A DNA stretch of 64,000 bases. Origin: Lucinisca nassula (lineage: Eukaryota > Mollusca > Bivalvia > Lucinida > Lucinidae). The notes under the pieces were generated by a model that was given only the letters and a program-made list of their open reading frames with translations, did no database searches and had not been told where the DNA came from. Location of the stretch: contig OY757013.1 in assembly GCA_963580285.1 (NCBI GenBank), positions 148,871,162 through 148,935,161 of the forward strand, written 5' to 3'. The translations under genes and the position numbers were made by a program. Of this stretch, positions 1-10,769 are shown in pieces. Position 1 is the first letter of the stretch. Every line of letters begins with the position of its first letter.

Positions 1-89
1 CGGAGAGGCGGGCAAAAGAAAACGGCGGCGGTCGAAAGCAGTCGAAAATTTAGTTTATTTTTGTCTGTGTCAAAAAAACGCAAAACAGT

Positions 90-400
90 CGCCGATCGGT
101 TTTATCCAGTCTCTGAAGAGTCGCCGATTGATCGCCGACTAGCCCCCGATCATGTTTCACTTGTTGCAAGTCAGTCGCAGATCATACGGCTTTTCTTCGG
201 CGACAAGTCGCTGATCAATCGCCGACTTTGGGCAACTTTAATCGCCGATTGTTCGGCGACCGGTCGCCGACTAGTCGGCGATCACATTTTAGGAGCAAAT
301 TTAGTTGCAACAGTTGCAAAGGTCGCGGGCCAGTTGCAACGAAATCTGTTGCCGGGAGGTCGCATCGCAGTCGCAAGGTCTGTGGGACCGGGGCATTAAA
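90..400. repeat. CGCCGAT-rich degenerate repeat
   Basis: Many dispersed copies of TCGCCGAT/ATCGGCGA in both orientations, followed by GTTGCAA/GTCGCA-type words near 300-380. The density of one 7-8 bp word marks this as a simple-repeat-derived block. The overlapping short ORFs are treated as shadows because their residues just reflect the repeated word. Confidence 0.5.
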
Positions 401-442
401 AAACAACAGTCAGTCAGACGTGTGGTCAGGAAAAGGTCAGGA

Positions 443-1425
443 ATAATAACGGACCTAGGTTTTGCGCGCGACACATCGTCTCATGATGGTGAATATTTCT
501 GCGAAGTAGTTTCCGAATCCACCCAGAAATAATTAAGTTACTGACCGCCTCTATGTTTCGGGCCTTTTGTTTTTAGATTTGACCTCTAAGTACGACCTTG
601 ACCTTGGAGTTACGGACATTGGTTTTGCGAGCGGCACATCGTCCCATAATGGTGAACAATTCTGCCAAATAATTTCAAAATCAATAAAAAATAAGAAACT
701 TAATGACCGTGTTTAAGTTTCGGACCCTTTTATTGACATTTGACCTCTGAGTACGACCTTGACCTTGGAGGTAATGACTTCGGTTTCGCGTGCGAGACAT
801 CGTCTCATGACGGTGAACATTTTTGCCAAGTAATTTCAAAATCCATACTGAAATAAGAAAGTTACTGACCGTGTTTTAGTTTCGGGCCCTTTTTTTACCT
901 TTGACCTCTAAGTAGTTTAGTTTATTCTAATTTATTTTAGTTCGATCGCGATGGAAGCTTCAAGCTTATTTAATCGCTCTCGAACACTCATTCCGGATGT
1001 TTTCACGCGCGCGCGAGAGAGAGGCAGTGACTATTACACCACTGCTACCCATTTACACCTGGGTGGAGGGAGGCAGTGTCATTACGTGTCTTGCCCAAGG
1101 ACACACCTCGATACCGGGTGCCGGATTCGAAAGCACAACCTCTCGATCATGAGTCGAACGCGTTAACCACTGCGCTATCGAGGCTGACCTCTAAGTACGA
1201 CCTTGACCTTGGAGGTACGGACTTGGGTTTTGTGCGCGACACATCGTCTCGTGATGATTAACATTGCACCGAAATAATTTCAAAATCCCTCCATAAATAA
1301 GAAAAATTATTGACCGCGTTTAAGTTTCGGACGCACGGACGGACGGGCGAACGGACGGACAGCGACAACAGAATATGACCCTTCCACCATTTTTCGAAAA
1401 AAAAAAAATGATGTACTTTATGTTC
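443..1425 (-). repeat. Minisatellite-core element remnant (about 165-bp units)
   Basis: About four units, each with GACCTCTAAGTACGACCTTG, an ACATCGTCTCATGATGGT block, a TTTCAAAATCCAT block and AAGAAAGTTATTGACCG. A SINE splits it at 915-1184. On the + strand it ends in a GGACGGACGGGCGAACGGAC run and a CCACCATTTTTCG segment. Read on - that end has the usual 5' layout of this element class (terminal segment, CCGT run, minisatellite). The same unit recurs at 12.1-13.7 kb and 44.0-44.8 kb. Confidence 0.7.
915..1184 (-). mobile_element. tRNA-Met-like SINE with 13-bp target duplication
   Basis: Read on -, it begins with a tRNA-like head (GCCTCGATAGCGCAGTGG, anticodon-loop context CTCATGA with CAT, then a TTCGAATCC B box). 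The body holds CCTTGGGCAAG and CAGGTGTAAATGGGTA, and the tail is AATAAATTAG-like. Direct repeats TGACCTCTAAGTA at 902-914 and 1185-1197 flank it, and this is minisatellite sequence, so the insertion postdates the array. A 5'-truncated relative lies at 31348-31596. The head is judged SINE rather than a tRNA gene because body, tail and duplication follow it. Confidence 0.85.
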
Positions 1426-2078
1426 AATTTTCATTCCAGCATTACAAGACTTCTTTTCCACATATCGTCTCATTGTCACAAAGAATCAAATTTTCAGTTC
1501 CTATACTAAAAGAGAACGAAATGCTTACATTGGGTTTCAATGTTTCAATCGCAAAATACATTTAAATGCTTTTAGATCAATTATTGAACAAAACTAATTT
1601 TAGCACAAAACATCTCGAAAACATGCCTATATAATTTGGCCCCCTTGAACCCCACTTTTATATAGTAAAACTGGAGCTTTTAGGATAGGCAGTGGCCAGT
1701 CGTGGTCGAGAGTTTGTAGATGTATATTTTGTATGAGCCTGTGCAAATGTGATAGCAATTCTGTCAGTAGGCATCTTTTTGTGACACAGCTTATACTTGT
1801 TATGGGCTGTTTTTTTCTTGTGAAAGTTTATACTTATTGTTGCACGTCTATAATATGGGCGTAGACAATGAATACGAATATGTTTGGAGCGGTCCATTTT
1901 CAATTATTGGGGTGTCAGCTCTGTTTCGTTTGTGGTAGCTAACAAAGCTGTATGTTCCTTAAGAAAACAGTGTACACTCAGATGAGACTCCGGATTCTGA
2001 GGCGTCTGGTCAGGTTCAACACGGTTTGCTGGGAATTAATTTACAAATATTATTTTCATTGATAGCCAACAGAAAACA
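1426..2078. other. Gap upstream of the LRAT-type gene
   Basis: No gene recognised. Positions 1620-1690 (CATGCCTATATAATTTGG and the following CCCCACTTTTATATAG) match the right part of the foldback element at 3345-3603 in inverted orientation. The 5' UTR and promoter of the LRAT-type gene should lie here or farther left. No convincing TATA box was seen. Confidence 0.4.
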
Positions 2079-2123
2079 ATGGCATTACGTGTAGCAGATA
2101 TTCAGCTAGAACCTGCAGACCAG
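2079..2123 (+). CDS. LRAT-domain membrane protein, exon 1
   Basis: First coding exon of the three-exon gene that continues at 6027-6213 and 26491-27773. It encodes 15 residues (MALRVADIQLEPADQ) and ends exactly at CAG|GTAAGAG, a good 5' splice donor, in phase 0. The start ATG sits in the context ACAATGG. An AG at 2071-2072 upstream could be an acceptor for a 5' UTR exon. Because it is so short, this exon is the least certain part of the model. It is supported by the donor and by phase agreement with exon 2: together the three exons give an uninterrupted frame of 1,515 nt. Confidence 0.55.
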
Positions 2124-2280
2124 GTAAGAGACTTTAATTGGAGAAACGTTTTTTACCAATTGTATACTAGTGGACTTTTCCATTGCTATATGTTGGATAT
2201 GTCCATTTGTCAAAATAGGGGTGTCAGGCCTATTTTTTCGTTTATATTATATTTTTCACGGAACATTCTGTTAGAAAATA

Positions 2281-2340
2281 GTGCAGGCCCTGATCAGACG
2301 TCGCGTTCTGCGGGGTATGAACTGGGCCTGCACTGTTTGC
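2281..2340. mobile_element. Short hairpin MITE, copy 1
   Basis: Near-palindrome with GTGCAGGCCCTGATCAGACG on the left, GGGCCTGCAC on the right and GTTTGC outside. One of six related hairpins in the window (also 4061, 4612, 10463, 11319, 36729). Too small to encode anything. Confidence 0.6.
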
Positions 2341-3344
2341 TAAGGTACCCCTTTAGGAGTTTCCTGCATACAATGGGTTAATTGGCCACACAGACAGGAA
2401 TGGTGTCAGTTGTGAACGTTACTAGACTAGTAACGGGTCTCCATGGCCCGGTAGATAAGAGCGCTGACTTTTTGCTGTTCAAGTTTCCATTGAATCAAAC
2501 ATTTTGTGTCGCGAATGTGATTCCCATTGGTATCAGTTATTACTCATCATCTAACGTTGGAAATTTTCACAATGGTTGAAATGTTATCGACCTTTGAATA
2601 TTGGAACAAACCACCGGAAGTGAGCGAAAAGTATAGTATTTCTGATTGCGGGTTTTGTTTTAATCAATATTTAAGACACAGCTGAAGATGCTAAAACGAT
2701 TGTAGGCTTTTAACTTATTACCTATACGCAAAAATGTTGAAGTCAAAATAGATTACAAACAGATTTTGTGAAAAATGCACTTTTTTACATTTTCACCAAA
2801 AAACTTTTATTTTGAACACCAGATTTTCTTTAAATTATTGCAGGATTCATTTCAGTAGTTAGTCAAATCCTTAATATGTAATGTTTAACTGAATTATCCT
2901 CTTGTTTTGTCAGGCGAGACAATTTAAAAGTGTATAGTTTCTATTTCCGGCCACTATAGATAAATAAACTGCAACGGTTCAGTCTGGTACCCGGGGAAGG
3001 TATGGCGAGGTTTAAATGTCGTATATCCTGCGTCACTGGGGCGCCAAAATGATATTGGCTCTAGTTGGGCAAGTATGTTCTATGAATGGGTTATCCTTTC
3101 GAAGCAAGGAATACACCACATAACTGAAAAAGTATGGGGAGTAAAAGTTTTTTCTGAGCCATACTAGCTAGTTTCGGTCAATTAGACCTCAACAGTGACA
3201 CTCAAATATTTTCAGATTATACAATTGAATCAATAATCCCAATGGAAAAGAAAATATAAACTACACTATGATGAAAGACAGGACGACTCTTTTACGACGT
3301 CCACACATTCCGTTAACGCCAGTTGTAGGGATGTCTAACATTAC

Positions 3345-3603
3345 ACAAACCCGCCTATACAAAAACATTGCCACCTTTATCGCCGAAAAAATGAAATTTT
3401 TTATGATGAAAAGTTGTGATATTTTTCTTATTTCTGCTCAAAATATAGATTGTGGGCATTCGTTAGATCGAGGCGGTTCTAACGAGTGCCCACAATCTGT
3501 ATTTTGAGCAGAAATAAGAAAAATAATGTTTACCCCTGTAAACCCCAGTTTTACTATATAAAAGTGGGGTTCGAAGGGGTCAAAATTGTATAGGCGTGTT
3601 TTC
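3345..3603. mobile_element. 259-bp foldback element
   Basis: The outer inverted repeat is CGCCTATACAA-like at both ends. Inside, CTTATTTCTGCTCAAAATA at about 3427-3445 reappears inverted at about 3500-3518, so most of the element can fold into one long hairpin. The loop region carries TCGTTAGATCGAGGCGGTTC. Related palindromes lie at 6335-6830, 27935-28045 and 37325-37640, with a partial relative near 25700. Confidence 0.65.
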
Positions 3604-4060
3604 GTGATGAATATGTTCTATGAAAGGGTAATCCTTTGGTAGTTAACAGTTAGTCAATTATTGATTTTCCCCAAGAAAGCCCCTTACCTGTTGCAGACAG
3701 AGGATTTTTGAAAGTTGATACTTGTATCAAGTTTATATGTCATTGCATTTCTACTTCGGTACTGGACCGCGTTACTACACTTCCGCTGTTCGTTCGCTGC
3801 ATAAAATAGTCCAAATTAAGCACTTGCCTCATTTCCTTTTCCAGCGCATTGATTTCTTAACATTTGCGCTGAAGACAGGTGTTCCTTCCCTTTCACCCCT
3901 CAGTTGCCGAACTGGACTTTTCCAGCTTTGATACTCGGTGTATCCTTGTATATAAAGGCGGACTTGATTCCACAGGTGTTCCTTCCCTTTCACCCCTCAG
4001 TTTCCGAACAGGATATTAGCCCATATATAACTAGCGTCACTTTTTATGGCATGTAAGTAT

Positions 4061-4120
4061 TGCAGGCCCAGATCAGACGCAGCACAACTTGGCGTCTGAT
4101 CTGAGTCTGCATTGATTGCT
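4061..4120. mobile_element. Short hairpin MITE, copy 2
   Basis: TGCAGGCCCAGATCAGACGC on the left arm pairs with GGCGTCTGATCTGAGTCTGC on the right arm around a short AGCACAACTT loop. This is the cleanest copy of the family. Confidence 0.65.
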
Positions 4121-4611
4121 TAAAAACATATATTCTTGCAAAACCTACCTTTAAGACAACAAATCTGACAATCCCGTTCCGAACTTATTTGTTAGAAGAT
4201 TCCATTGTCATATATTGGTTAAGCAAATTCAGAAGCCACTGATCTGTGACCTTGAATCAGACCCTTCTGTGTTATCAAAGGAAGCTTTGCATTTGTGGGT
4301 GCATATGCACTCGTTTTATAGACACTTGGGAAGACGAATCTAAGTCGAAGCGTCTCCACTGTTTAAACTGTAGAAATTAAAGGGCTCTGCTGTAACGTCT
4401 CCGAAAGCAATGTGCACTTCATTTTTTGGAGACCCATGACTCGCCGAAAGAAAGCAATAGGTTTTAAAGTTCACTCCCGTCCAGTGCTCCAGATAAACAG
4501 CGTATTTGCGTAAATACTCAATTAATCAAAGTGCTGAGAGAACCGGTGGATCGATCGTCTCTGAATGTAAGTTTGGAGAATAGTCATGAACTGAGAATCG
4601 GACTGTTCGTT

Positions 4612-4680
4612 TAAGCAGGTACATTAGATCTGATCGGACACCGCATTATGTGGCGTCTGATTATGAAGGTTCTGTTTGCC
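4612..4680. mobile_element. Short hairpin MITE, copy 3
   Basis: GATCTGATCGGACACCGCA pairs with TGTGGCGTCTGATTATGAAG, followed by the GTTTGCC edge typical of the family. Confidence 0.55.
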
Positions 4681-4705
4681 AATGGCCAAATGCACAAGCA
4701 CAGTC

Positions 4706-5036
4706 CTACCGCCCCCGCCCATCAGGGCTTGAAGAAATAGACGGACTGCAAGATACTTCCACGCCGAGCTGAAATCGACCGCACATGAGTACTGGTAAAC
4801 CGCTTAGAGGATCTAAGCCTTCCCAGGCAAAGTGGTGCGAATCGGACCGTCCATACCACAAGCCTATTTGGTTTCATTGCGCGACAGGCTTGATAATTAT
4901 GTCATTTCATTTTAGTGTTGGGTAAAAGTCTCACAAAATTGGAAGCAACGTCTCTAAATGACCTAGTCAGTGTTGACGTGGATGTTAAACCTCAAAACAA
5001 GCAAACAAACATACAAACAAACAAACAAGCACAGTC
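4706..5036 (+). repeat. 310-330 bp SINE-like dispersed repeat, copy a
   Basis: Starts GCCCCCGCCCATCAGGGCTT, contains a GTACTGGTAAACCGCTTAGA block, a TTCATTGCGCGACAGG block and AATTGGAAGCAACGTCTC, and ends GTTGACGTGGATGTTAAACC followed by a CAAACAAACAAA tail. The oriented tail suggests a retroposon. No tRNA head was recognised. Other copies: 28262, 29732, 31186, 33073, 36838. Confidence 0.7.
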
Positions 5037-5363
5037 CAGAATTTTATTCTGACGTTCCGCTCTGACATCTTAGGGGTGCTATCAATAACCAATACCTGGG
5101 TTTTGTTCAGGGTCGGCGCCAGTCAGATGGTCAGTGATTGTCACGAGGCCAATAACAAGCAACAGGAATTTTTTTCTTAGTCGAACCTGGTTAAACTCCT
5201 TTTCAACCTTGTCAAAAAGATACTTAGAGAACTGTTTAATCTACCACTACCATTTTATCATGGTGAATATACCTCATAAATCAACTTTCCTCAGTACTTT
5301 CAGTACTTTGATTCTTTAGTGAGCCCCGAGGGCTACATAATATTATGTAAAGAAAATGATAGT

Positions 5364-5701
5364 GTGGGTGTGTGAATTCGGGTTTAACGTCGCTTTCAAA
5401 AAATTTTCAGTCATATCACGACGGTGTCTGGTTGCGACAGGGAGCTCAATGCTCACTTTTATAGTGCTGCCTCACTGAAGTATCATGTCCCAGACACATT
5501 ACATGATACCACACCCAGTCACATTATCCTGACACCGGGTCGACCAGTCCTAGCTCTACCCCGTAAATCTGAGTGCCACGCGAGGAGCAGCTAGTACCAT
5601 TTTTAACGACTTTGGTATGTCGCCCCCCCCCCCCGGGATCGAACCCGTGCCCTCCCGTTCCCCGGAGCGGACACTCTACCAACTGAGCTATCCAGGCCGG
5701 T
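5364..5701 (-). mobile_element. tRNA-derived SINE (ACGTTAAAC-tail family), copy 1
   Basis: On -, the head has GATAGCTCAGTTGGTAGAG (A box) and GGTTCGATCCC (B box). The body follows, and the 3' end is AAAGCGACGTTAAACCCGAA with a CA-rich tail. The 9-bp repeat AATGATAGT flanks it at 5355-5363 and 5702-5710. A second copy at 16742-17095 is closely similar. Confidence 0.85.
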
Positions 5702-5735
5702 AATGATAGTCCTCAATAATCAAGAATAAATGCCT

Positions 5736-5980
5736 TTAAGGGGAATGGGAACACCTGGCAGATTTTGACGCCATTTTTCACAGGGAGACAACATTCGGGA
5801 CTTCCTGTTCGCTTTTGTATAAACTCTGTCCCACTGAAAAGGGCTCAACTCTTAAAGGAAAGAATTTGCTCTGCTCCTCAGGAGCAAATTCTTTCTTTTA
5901 AGAGTTGACCACTATTGACATGGGATACAAAATACTTCTGCAGGAGTTGCCTCCCCTGAAGGTGTAGCTATTCCCCTTAA
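5736..5980. mobile_element. TTAA-ended MITE, copy 1
   Basis: Termini TTAAGGGGAATGGGAACACC and (inverted) TAGCTATTCCCCTTAA. An inner inverted repeat is built on AGGAAAGAATTTGCTC / GAGCAAATTCTTTC around 5857-5903. TTAA at both ends suggests a piggyBac-type target, which is an inference. It ends 46 bp upstream of exon 2. Confidence 0.75.
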
Positions 5981-6026
5981 ATGGGTGTTCATTGCATGTA
6001 CTTATTAACTTTATGTGATGTTGCAG

Positions 6027-6213
6027 ATCCAAGTTAAAATGCCGGACACAGGGCGTGGTTGTATGAAATGCAGTGAAAAGCAACTTATTCCAACTTTTGG
6101 TGCACTCGATGGTGGAGAACATATTGAAATGAGGGGAAATATCCGCTGTTGCAACAATCGCTCAGTGTATTCCCATCATGCAATAGTGGACCGCGTCCAT
6201 AGCATTGAGAACG
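6027..6213 (+). CDS. LRAT-domain membrane protein, exon 2 (catalytic His)
   Basis: Codes residues 16-77 plus the first base of codon 78. The acceptor is TTGCAG|ATCC and the donor is AACG|GTAGGT. It carries the first half of an LRAT/NlpC-P60-type domain: GGEHIEM at residues 44-50 corresponds to the GDHI start of the family, and YSHHAIVDRV at 63-72 carries the catalytic His of the family's H..H/IY motif. Four Cys lie before or inside this part (27, 30, 56, 57). It ends in phase 1, matching exon 3. LRAT-family enzymes are thiol acyltransferases or phospholipases acting on membrane lipids; the substrate here is unknown. Confidence 0.8.
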
Positions 6214-6334
6214 GTAGGTGCTTGTCGATCGTCTCTTCCAGTTCTGCTAGACGCCTTCCCAATCAATACATTACGATGACACACCCGCGTGACATCGTGC
6301 AGTTTTCATAGATCTCCTAAATCGATACTTTTCT

Positions 6335-6830
6335 GATGAAATTGCGCCATATTTTTATTATTTATACTGCAAACATAGGTTACCGGTGCTTGTTAGAACC
6401 GCCTCATTGAGGTGATTCCTACCAATACCTACAACTTATGTCTTGGAGCAGAAATAAGAAGATAACCCAAGTTTTCTCTATATAAAGTGTGGTTCAGGGG
6501 TATTCATTTCACGGACTTGTTCACTTGATGGGACTGTCCTGCTACGTATGTTAATATCATATGCTATTCGATAAAAATCATATTACACATGGTTACTGGC
6601 GCATAACATTACGTGAACAAGTCCGTGAAATGATCACCCCCTTAAACCCCACTTCATATAGAGAAAATTGGGGTTTTCGGTGGGGGGGGTGTATACATTA
6701 TTTTTCATATTTCTGCTCTAAGACATAGGTTGTGGGTACTAACGAGCACCCACAACCTTTGTTTGCAGTATAAATAAGAATAAAATATCGCGGATTTTCA
6801 TCAGCAAAGTATCCATTTTGGAACTGTGAA
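6335..6830. mobile_element. Composite foldback repeats
   Basis: Relatives of the 3345-3603 family: GAGCAGAAATAAGAAG near 6448, AATATCGCGGATTTTCATCA near 6785, CCCACAACC blocks, and a CCCCACTTCATATAGAG block. TCATTTCACGGACTTGTTCA at about 6505 is inverted at about 6612-6632 (GAACAAGTCCGTGAAATGA), enclosing about 86 bp. It looks like two adjacent or nested palindromic elements. Confidence 0.5.
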
Positions 6831-6988
6831 AAACTGCTCTATTTCGTACGGGTATGTTTTAGTAATGACGCCATGCCGCAGTCCGTGACAACCCTTTGTT
6901 TACTACTGAAAAGCATTCGAAATCCTTCTGCAATAAATTACGATTTACAATTTTTATATGATAAACGGTATCTTACAATTGTGATCAT

Positions 6989-7231
6989 TTAAGGGAAATG
7001 GGAACACCAGGCAGATTTTTTCCGCCATTTTTCAGAGGGCGACAACTTTCGGGACTTCCTGTTCGCTTTTATATATGCCCATGTCCCACTGAAAAAGGGG
7101 GTCTACTCTTTAAGGAAAGACTTTCATCTCAGGAGCAAATTCTTTCCTTTAAGAGTTGACCCTATTAACATGGGAGACAAAAATACTTTTGTAGGAGTTG
7201 CCTCCCCTGAAGGTGTTCCCATTCCGCTTAA
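6989..7231. mobile_element. TTAA-ended MITE, copy 2
   Basis: Same family and orientation as 5736-5980: TTAAGGGAAATGGGAACACC at the left, GGTGTTCCCATTCCGCTTAA at the right, with the inner GGAGCAAATTCTTTCC hairpin. The two copies bracket exon 2. Confidence 0.75.
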
Positions 7232-7384
7232 GAAATTCGTCAAAGCCTCCATACTAATTTTAAGAATTCGTCAAAGCCTCCTTTCATAAATTTCAAGGTA
7301 CATCAAGAGTCGTTTTTAATTGTTTTTTATTCTATAGTCCCACTACTGCAGATGCTCAGTTTTCATAGTCGAAAAGGCCCTTGA

Positions 7385-10016
7385 ACTTTCAAAAAATTTG
7401 ATAATAGTTGGAGATCTAAATGAAGATTCATTAAATCCTAACTACATGTATCACAATCTCATATTAATTAGTGAGACGCCAAGTTCTGCAACGGAAGGTA
7501 AGGTGATATTTAACCGGGTACTCCGGTTTTCGCCGACCTCTGATTAACGATCGGCTCGATATGAGTGAAATAATCTTGAAAGGGCCATGAAACCAAAACA
7601 AAACAAAAACAAATCATATTAATTAACTCAATGACTAATGTAGTTAAATAAACCCTACGCGGCAGTTGGCTATTCTTGACCCAATCATAATTTTAGACTA
7701 CTTAGCATTTTCAGACTCCGGGACATTTGATATTCCTGAAAAATAATAGTGATCACAAAGCAACATACATTACATTACCCTTCCAATATGACACTGAAAG
7801 TGCTACCAACAGAACGATATTCTTGTATAAAAAGACAAAATTAATATTATTAAAGCAGAAATTTTGACTGGAACTGCTTAACAGAGGGAACCCTAGACGA
7901 AGCCTGTGTCAAATTTTAATGCTACATTCCTCGATATTGTCAATTCCTGTATCCAACTAAGAAAGAAGACCAGGCGATAAACCATGGTACGACTCAGAAA
8001 TTAGGAGAGTATCTAGAAATTATTAGTATTAGGAGAGTCTCTAGAAAAGGGATAGATTGAAACGTAAGTTAAAAACAAAAACAACAACAATAACAACAGG
8101 AAATCCAAACACATTAATACGATATGTGTTTTTTTTTTCGAAATAAAGTGGATATTCTGAAACGGCATGCAAAAGAACAGTTCTATAACAGTTTAGAAAT
8201 CTCCCTCTCTCTCTGACTTTAATTTGAATGATAAAAAACAATTCGTCATTTTGTTAAAGGAATAGTTCTTCATATACAGTTCCGCGTTTGAATTCATTGT
8301 CTGTTACTGGCCAAAATGACTTTTGTTTTTCTTCAGAAGATAATGGCGAACTGCTTAAAAAATATTTAACATCTATATCTACAGTTAATGATGAAAATGT
8401 AACATTACCTGCTTTCGAATAGACATGTCAAAACAAAATATTAAACTCTAGAATTTGCATCACTCATTGAATTGTTGAATCCCAGCAAGGCAACTGGGCC
8501 GGATGCAGAAATCTATAAATATCCTAACGATATACCTTTACCTAAATAAAGGAGACTATTCTGACCATTCAAATTTTCGACATGTTTCACTTTTATGTAA
8601 TGTTGAAAAAAAAATACAAGAAAGAAATAGCCTTTAAACATATTTTTAACTTTTGCATGAAAATGAGTTGTTATACAAATATAAGTCAGAGTTTTTGCCA
8701 AACCACTCTACGACTTTCCAACTTACTGACATATATCAAGATATTTGTCAGAGTTTTGAAACAGCCAGTATTCATGTATGGTCTTCTTAGGCGTCTCCAA
8801 AGCAGCTTTTGACAGAGTATGGTATAAAGGGCTCATTTTTAAATTAAAACAGTTTGGGATAGAGGACAAATTACTTGAATGGATAAATGATTATTTAAAA
8901 GACAGGAAACAAAAAGTTGTTATGAGAAATTGTTCGTCAAGTCTAATGAGGGTTTACGCTGGATTGCCTCAAGGGTCAGTTCTTGGACTGCTTCTCTTTT
9001 TAGTTTACATCAATGACATATCTCAGTCATTATTAAGCTTAACCAGGTTACTTGCAGATGATAGTTCATTATTCTAGTCTGCTTCCTCTATCAACGACAT
9101 TGAAGGAATTGTCAATCGTGATCTTTATGTTTTAGTACGCTGGGCTACACAGTGGTTCGTTGACTTTAATGCCTTAAATACAGAATCGATCCTCTTTACT
9201 TTAAAAACGTCTCAACCTAAACTCATATTTGATGGTACACCCCTAAAATTTGTCACTGACCACAAGCATGTAGGTCTTACTTTCAGTAATAATGATAAGT
9301 GGCATAGGCATATTGAAACATTATCAAAAGTGCATACAAAGTTATAAAAAATATGCGAAAACTCAAATTTACTTTCAGTCGTGTTGCACTTAACTAAATT
9401 TATTTTTCCTATTTGTTACCTATCATTGAATATTCATGGGTTGTCTTGGATGGATGTACAGCTTGAGATATAATTCACTTCAGATCCGTTTCATTAGAAA
9501 GTCTCTACACGGAATGTGGTTGAGTGTCACTAGAGGAAAGACGCAGACGGCCAAAACTTGTGTTTATGTACAAAGCAGTCAGTGGTCTAGTTCCTAAATA
9601 CATATCAGACTTGATACCGCCTCTTGTTAGAGAAACTAGTTCTTATGCTTTACGAAATGAGCACGATACCACCGTTCCTTTCTGCAGAAAAGAATTTTCT
9701 CGAAGATCATGCATTCCTTCCTCTGTCTCAACATGGAACTCCCTTGACATACAAATTCGAAATTCAACGTCACATACAAGCTTTACATATCAAATGAAAA
9801 TCCAACAAAATAATTCTAAATCACCAGTTTACTACAAATCAGGCAACAGATATCTCTCAGTATTACATGGGAGGATTAGAAACAATTGCAGTTATTTGCT
9901 TTCAGGTTTATATCGCATTCATTTAGCACCTACCCCTGTGTGTAGTTGCTCAGAAGAAATTGAGAACACAGAACACTACTTTTTAGACGTCCAAAATTCA
10001 CCGATGAAAGGTTGAC
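7385..10016 (+). pseudogene. Dead jockey/CR1-type LINE (endonuclease-RT)
   Basis: Reading in shifting frames one can follow the end of an APE endonuclease (IIVGDLNE near 7401, NSDHKA near 7750), a linker, and RT starting with RHVSLLCNVEKKIQE near 8580. After that come AFDRVW at about 8807, LPQGSVLG at about 8963, and LLADDSSLF at about 9045, which holds the catalytic AxDD of motif C. A C-terminal part follows (SLEERRRRPKLVFMYKAVSG at 9530) and ends near 10016. Many stops and frameshifts mean it cannot encode an enzyme. A SINE interrupts it at 7471-7613. APE-type LINEs of this kind move by target-primed reverse transcription. Assignment to one clade is uncertain. Confidence 0.8.
7471..7613 (+). 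mobile_element. 143-bp SINE inside the LINE
   Basis: Flanked by 12-bp direct repeats TCATATTAATTA (7459-7470 and 7614-7625). It ends AAACCAAAACAAAACAAAAA-like, an (AAAAC)n tail. It interrupts the endonuclease reading of the LINE. No clear tRNA head was recognised, so it may be 5'-truncated. Confidence 0.65.
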
Positions 10017-10769
10017 ACTTTTTCCAATGTGTTGAAACCCGTATAAAAAAATTCCATTTTGTTCAGAAGTTATGAATGTTCAAAGTCAATCATCACTTAT
10101 TGTTTGTCAGAAAAGTGTTTGTTGCTAAACATAGAATTCTTTCCCATGATGTGTCTTTTGGGGTTTAATTTTTTTGTTAGAAAATCATCCTTATAATTTT
10201 ACGAACAGAATTGATGTAAGTCATTTCTGGATACAGGATAATAAAAGCACTTATATTTACAATAAATAAATGCTGTCAAATGCAAATATAACTAAACTAT
10301 AACCATGTCGATTACCTGTTAATGTCATGGTAATATTGGGTCCTGTGCAAAAATGGAGGAAAATACCGTACTTTCCCTAAATATTCGAACACCTGAACTA
10401 CTTAACATACTTGTTCTAAAATTTGAAAAAGTACAATTTACTTGCCGAATAGCGGGATGAGTGGCAAACGGTTTAGATCCTGATGATATGCCGCGTTCTA
10501 TGGCGTATCATCTTGGTCTACAATGTTACTCAGGCCTGTCTGTCAGAATACATATAATAAATACGGTATTCTATATACATATACTCGGTAAACGCTCGTT
10601 TCCGACTTTATTCGTAACACTCGGGTTTTGATTTCTCTGTCTGTGTCGGAGGTCACTGGTGGTTGTTCGATTATGTTTATCCACCAAGCTTAACCCTTAT
10701 CGTGCTTAATAAAATATTTTAGCCACGCCCATCTATGACAATCAATCAATCAAATTACTTTATATAATG
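10017..10769. other. Gap with one hairpin MITE
   Basis: 3' flank of the dead LINE. Apart from the hairpin at 10463-10530 no gene or repeat was recognised. Confidence 0.4.
10463..10530. mobile_element. Short hairpin MITE, copy 4
   Basis: TAGATCCTGATGATATGCCG pairs with TGGCGTATCATCTTGGTCTA around CGTTCTA; GGCAAACGGTT lies outside it. Confidence 0.6.

Larger units (their letters stand above)
2124..6026 (+). other. Intron 1 of the LRAT-type gene
   Basis: GT at 2124 and AG at 6025-6026 (TTGCAG). No further coding exon was recognised inside. It holds three short hairpin MITEs, a 259-bp foldback element, a 330-bp SINE-like repeat, a tRNA-derived SINE and a TTAA MITE, listed separately. Between 3880 and 4005 a GTGTTCCTTCCCTTTCACCC segment occurs twice, about 95 bp apart. 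Nothing else was recognised in 2345-3340, 3610-4050 or 4130-4600. Confidence 0.5.

Noticed and set aside
6505..6632. Rho-independent terminator at the inverted repeat
   Set aside because: Bacterial feature; here the inverted repeat belongs to a foldback element in an animal intron.
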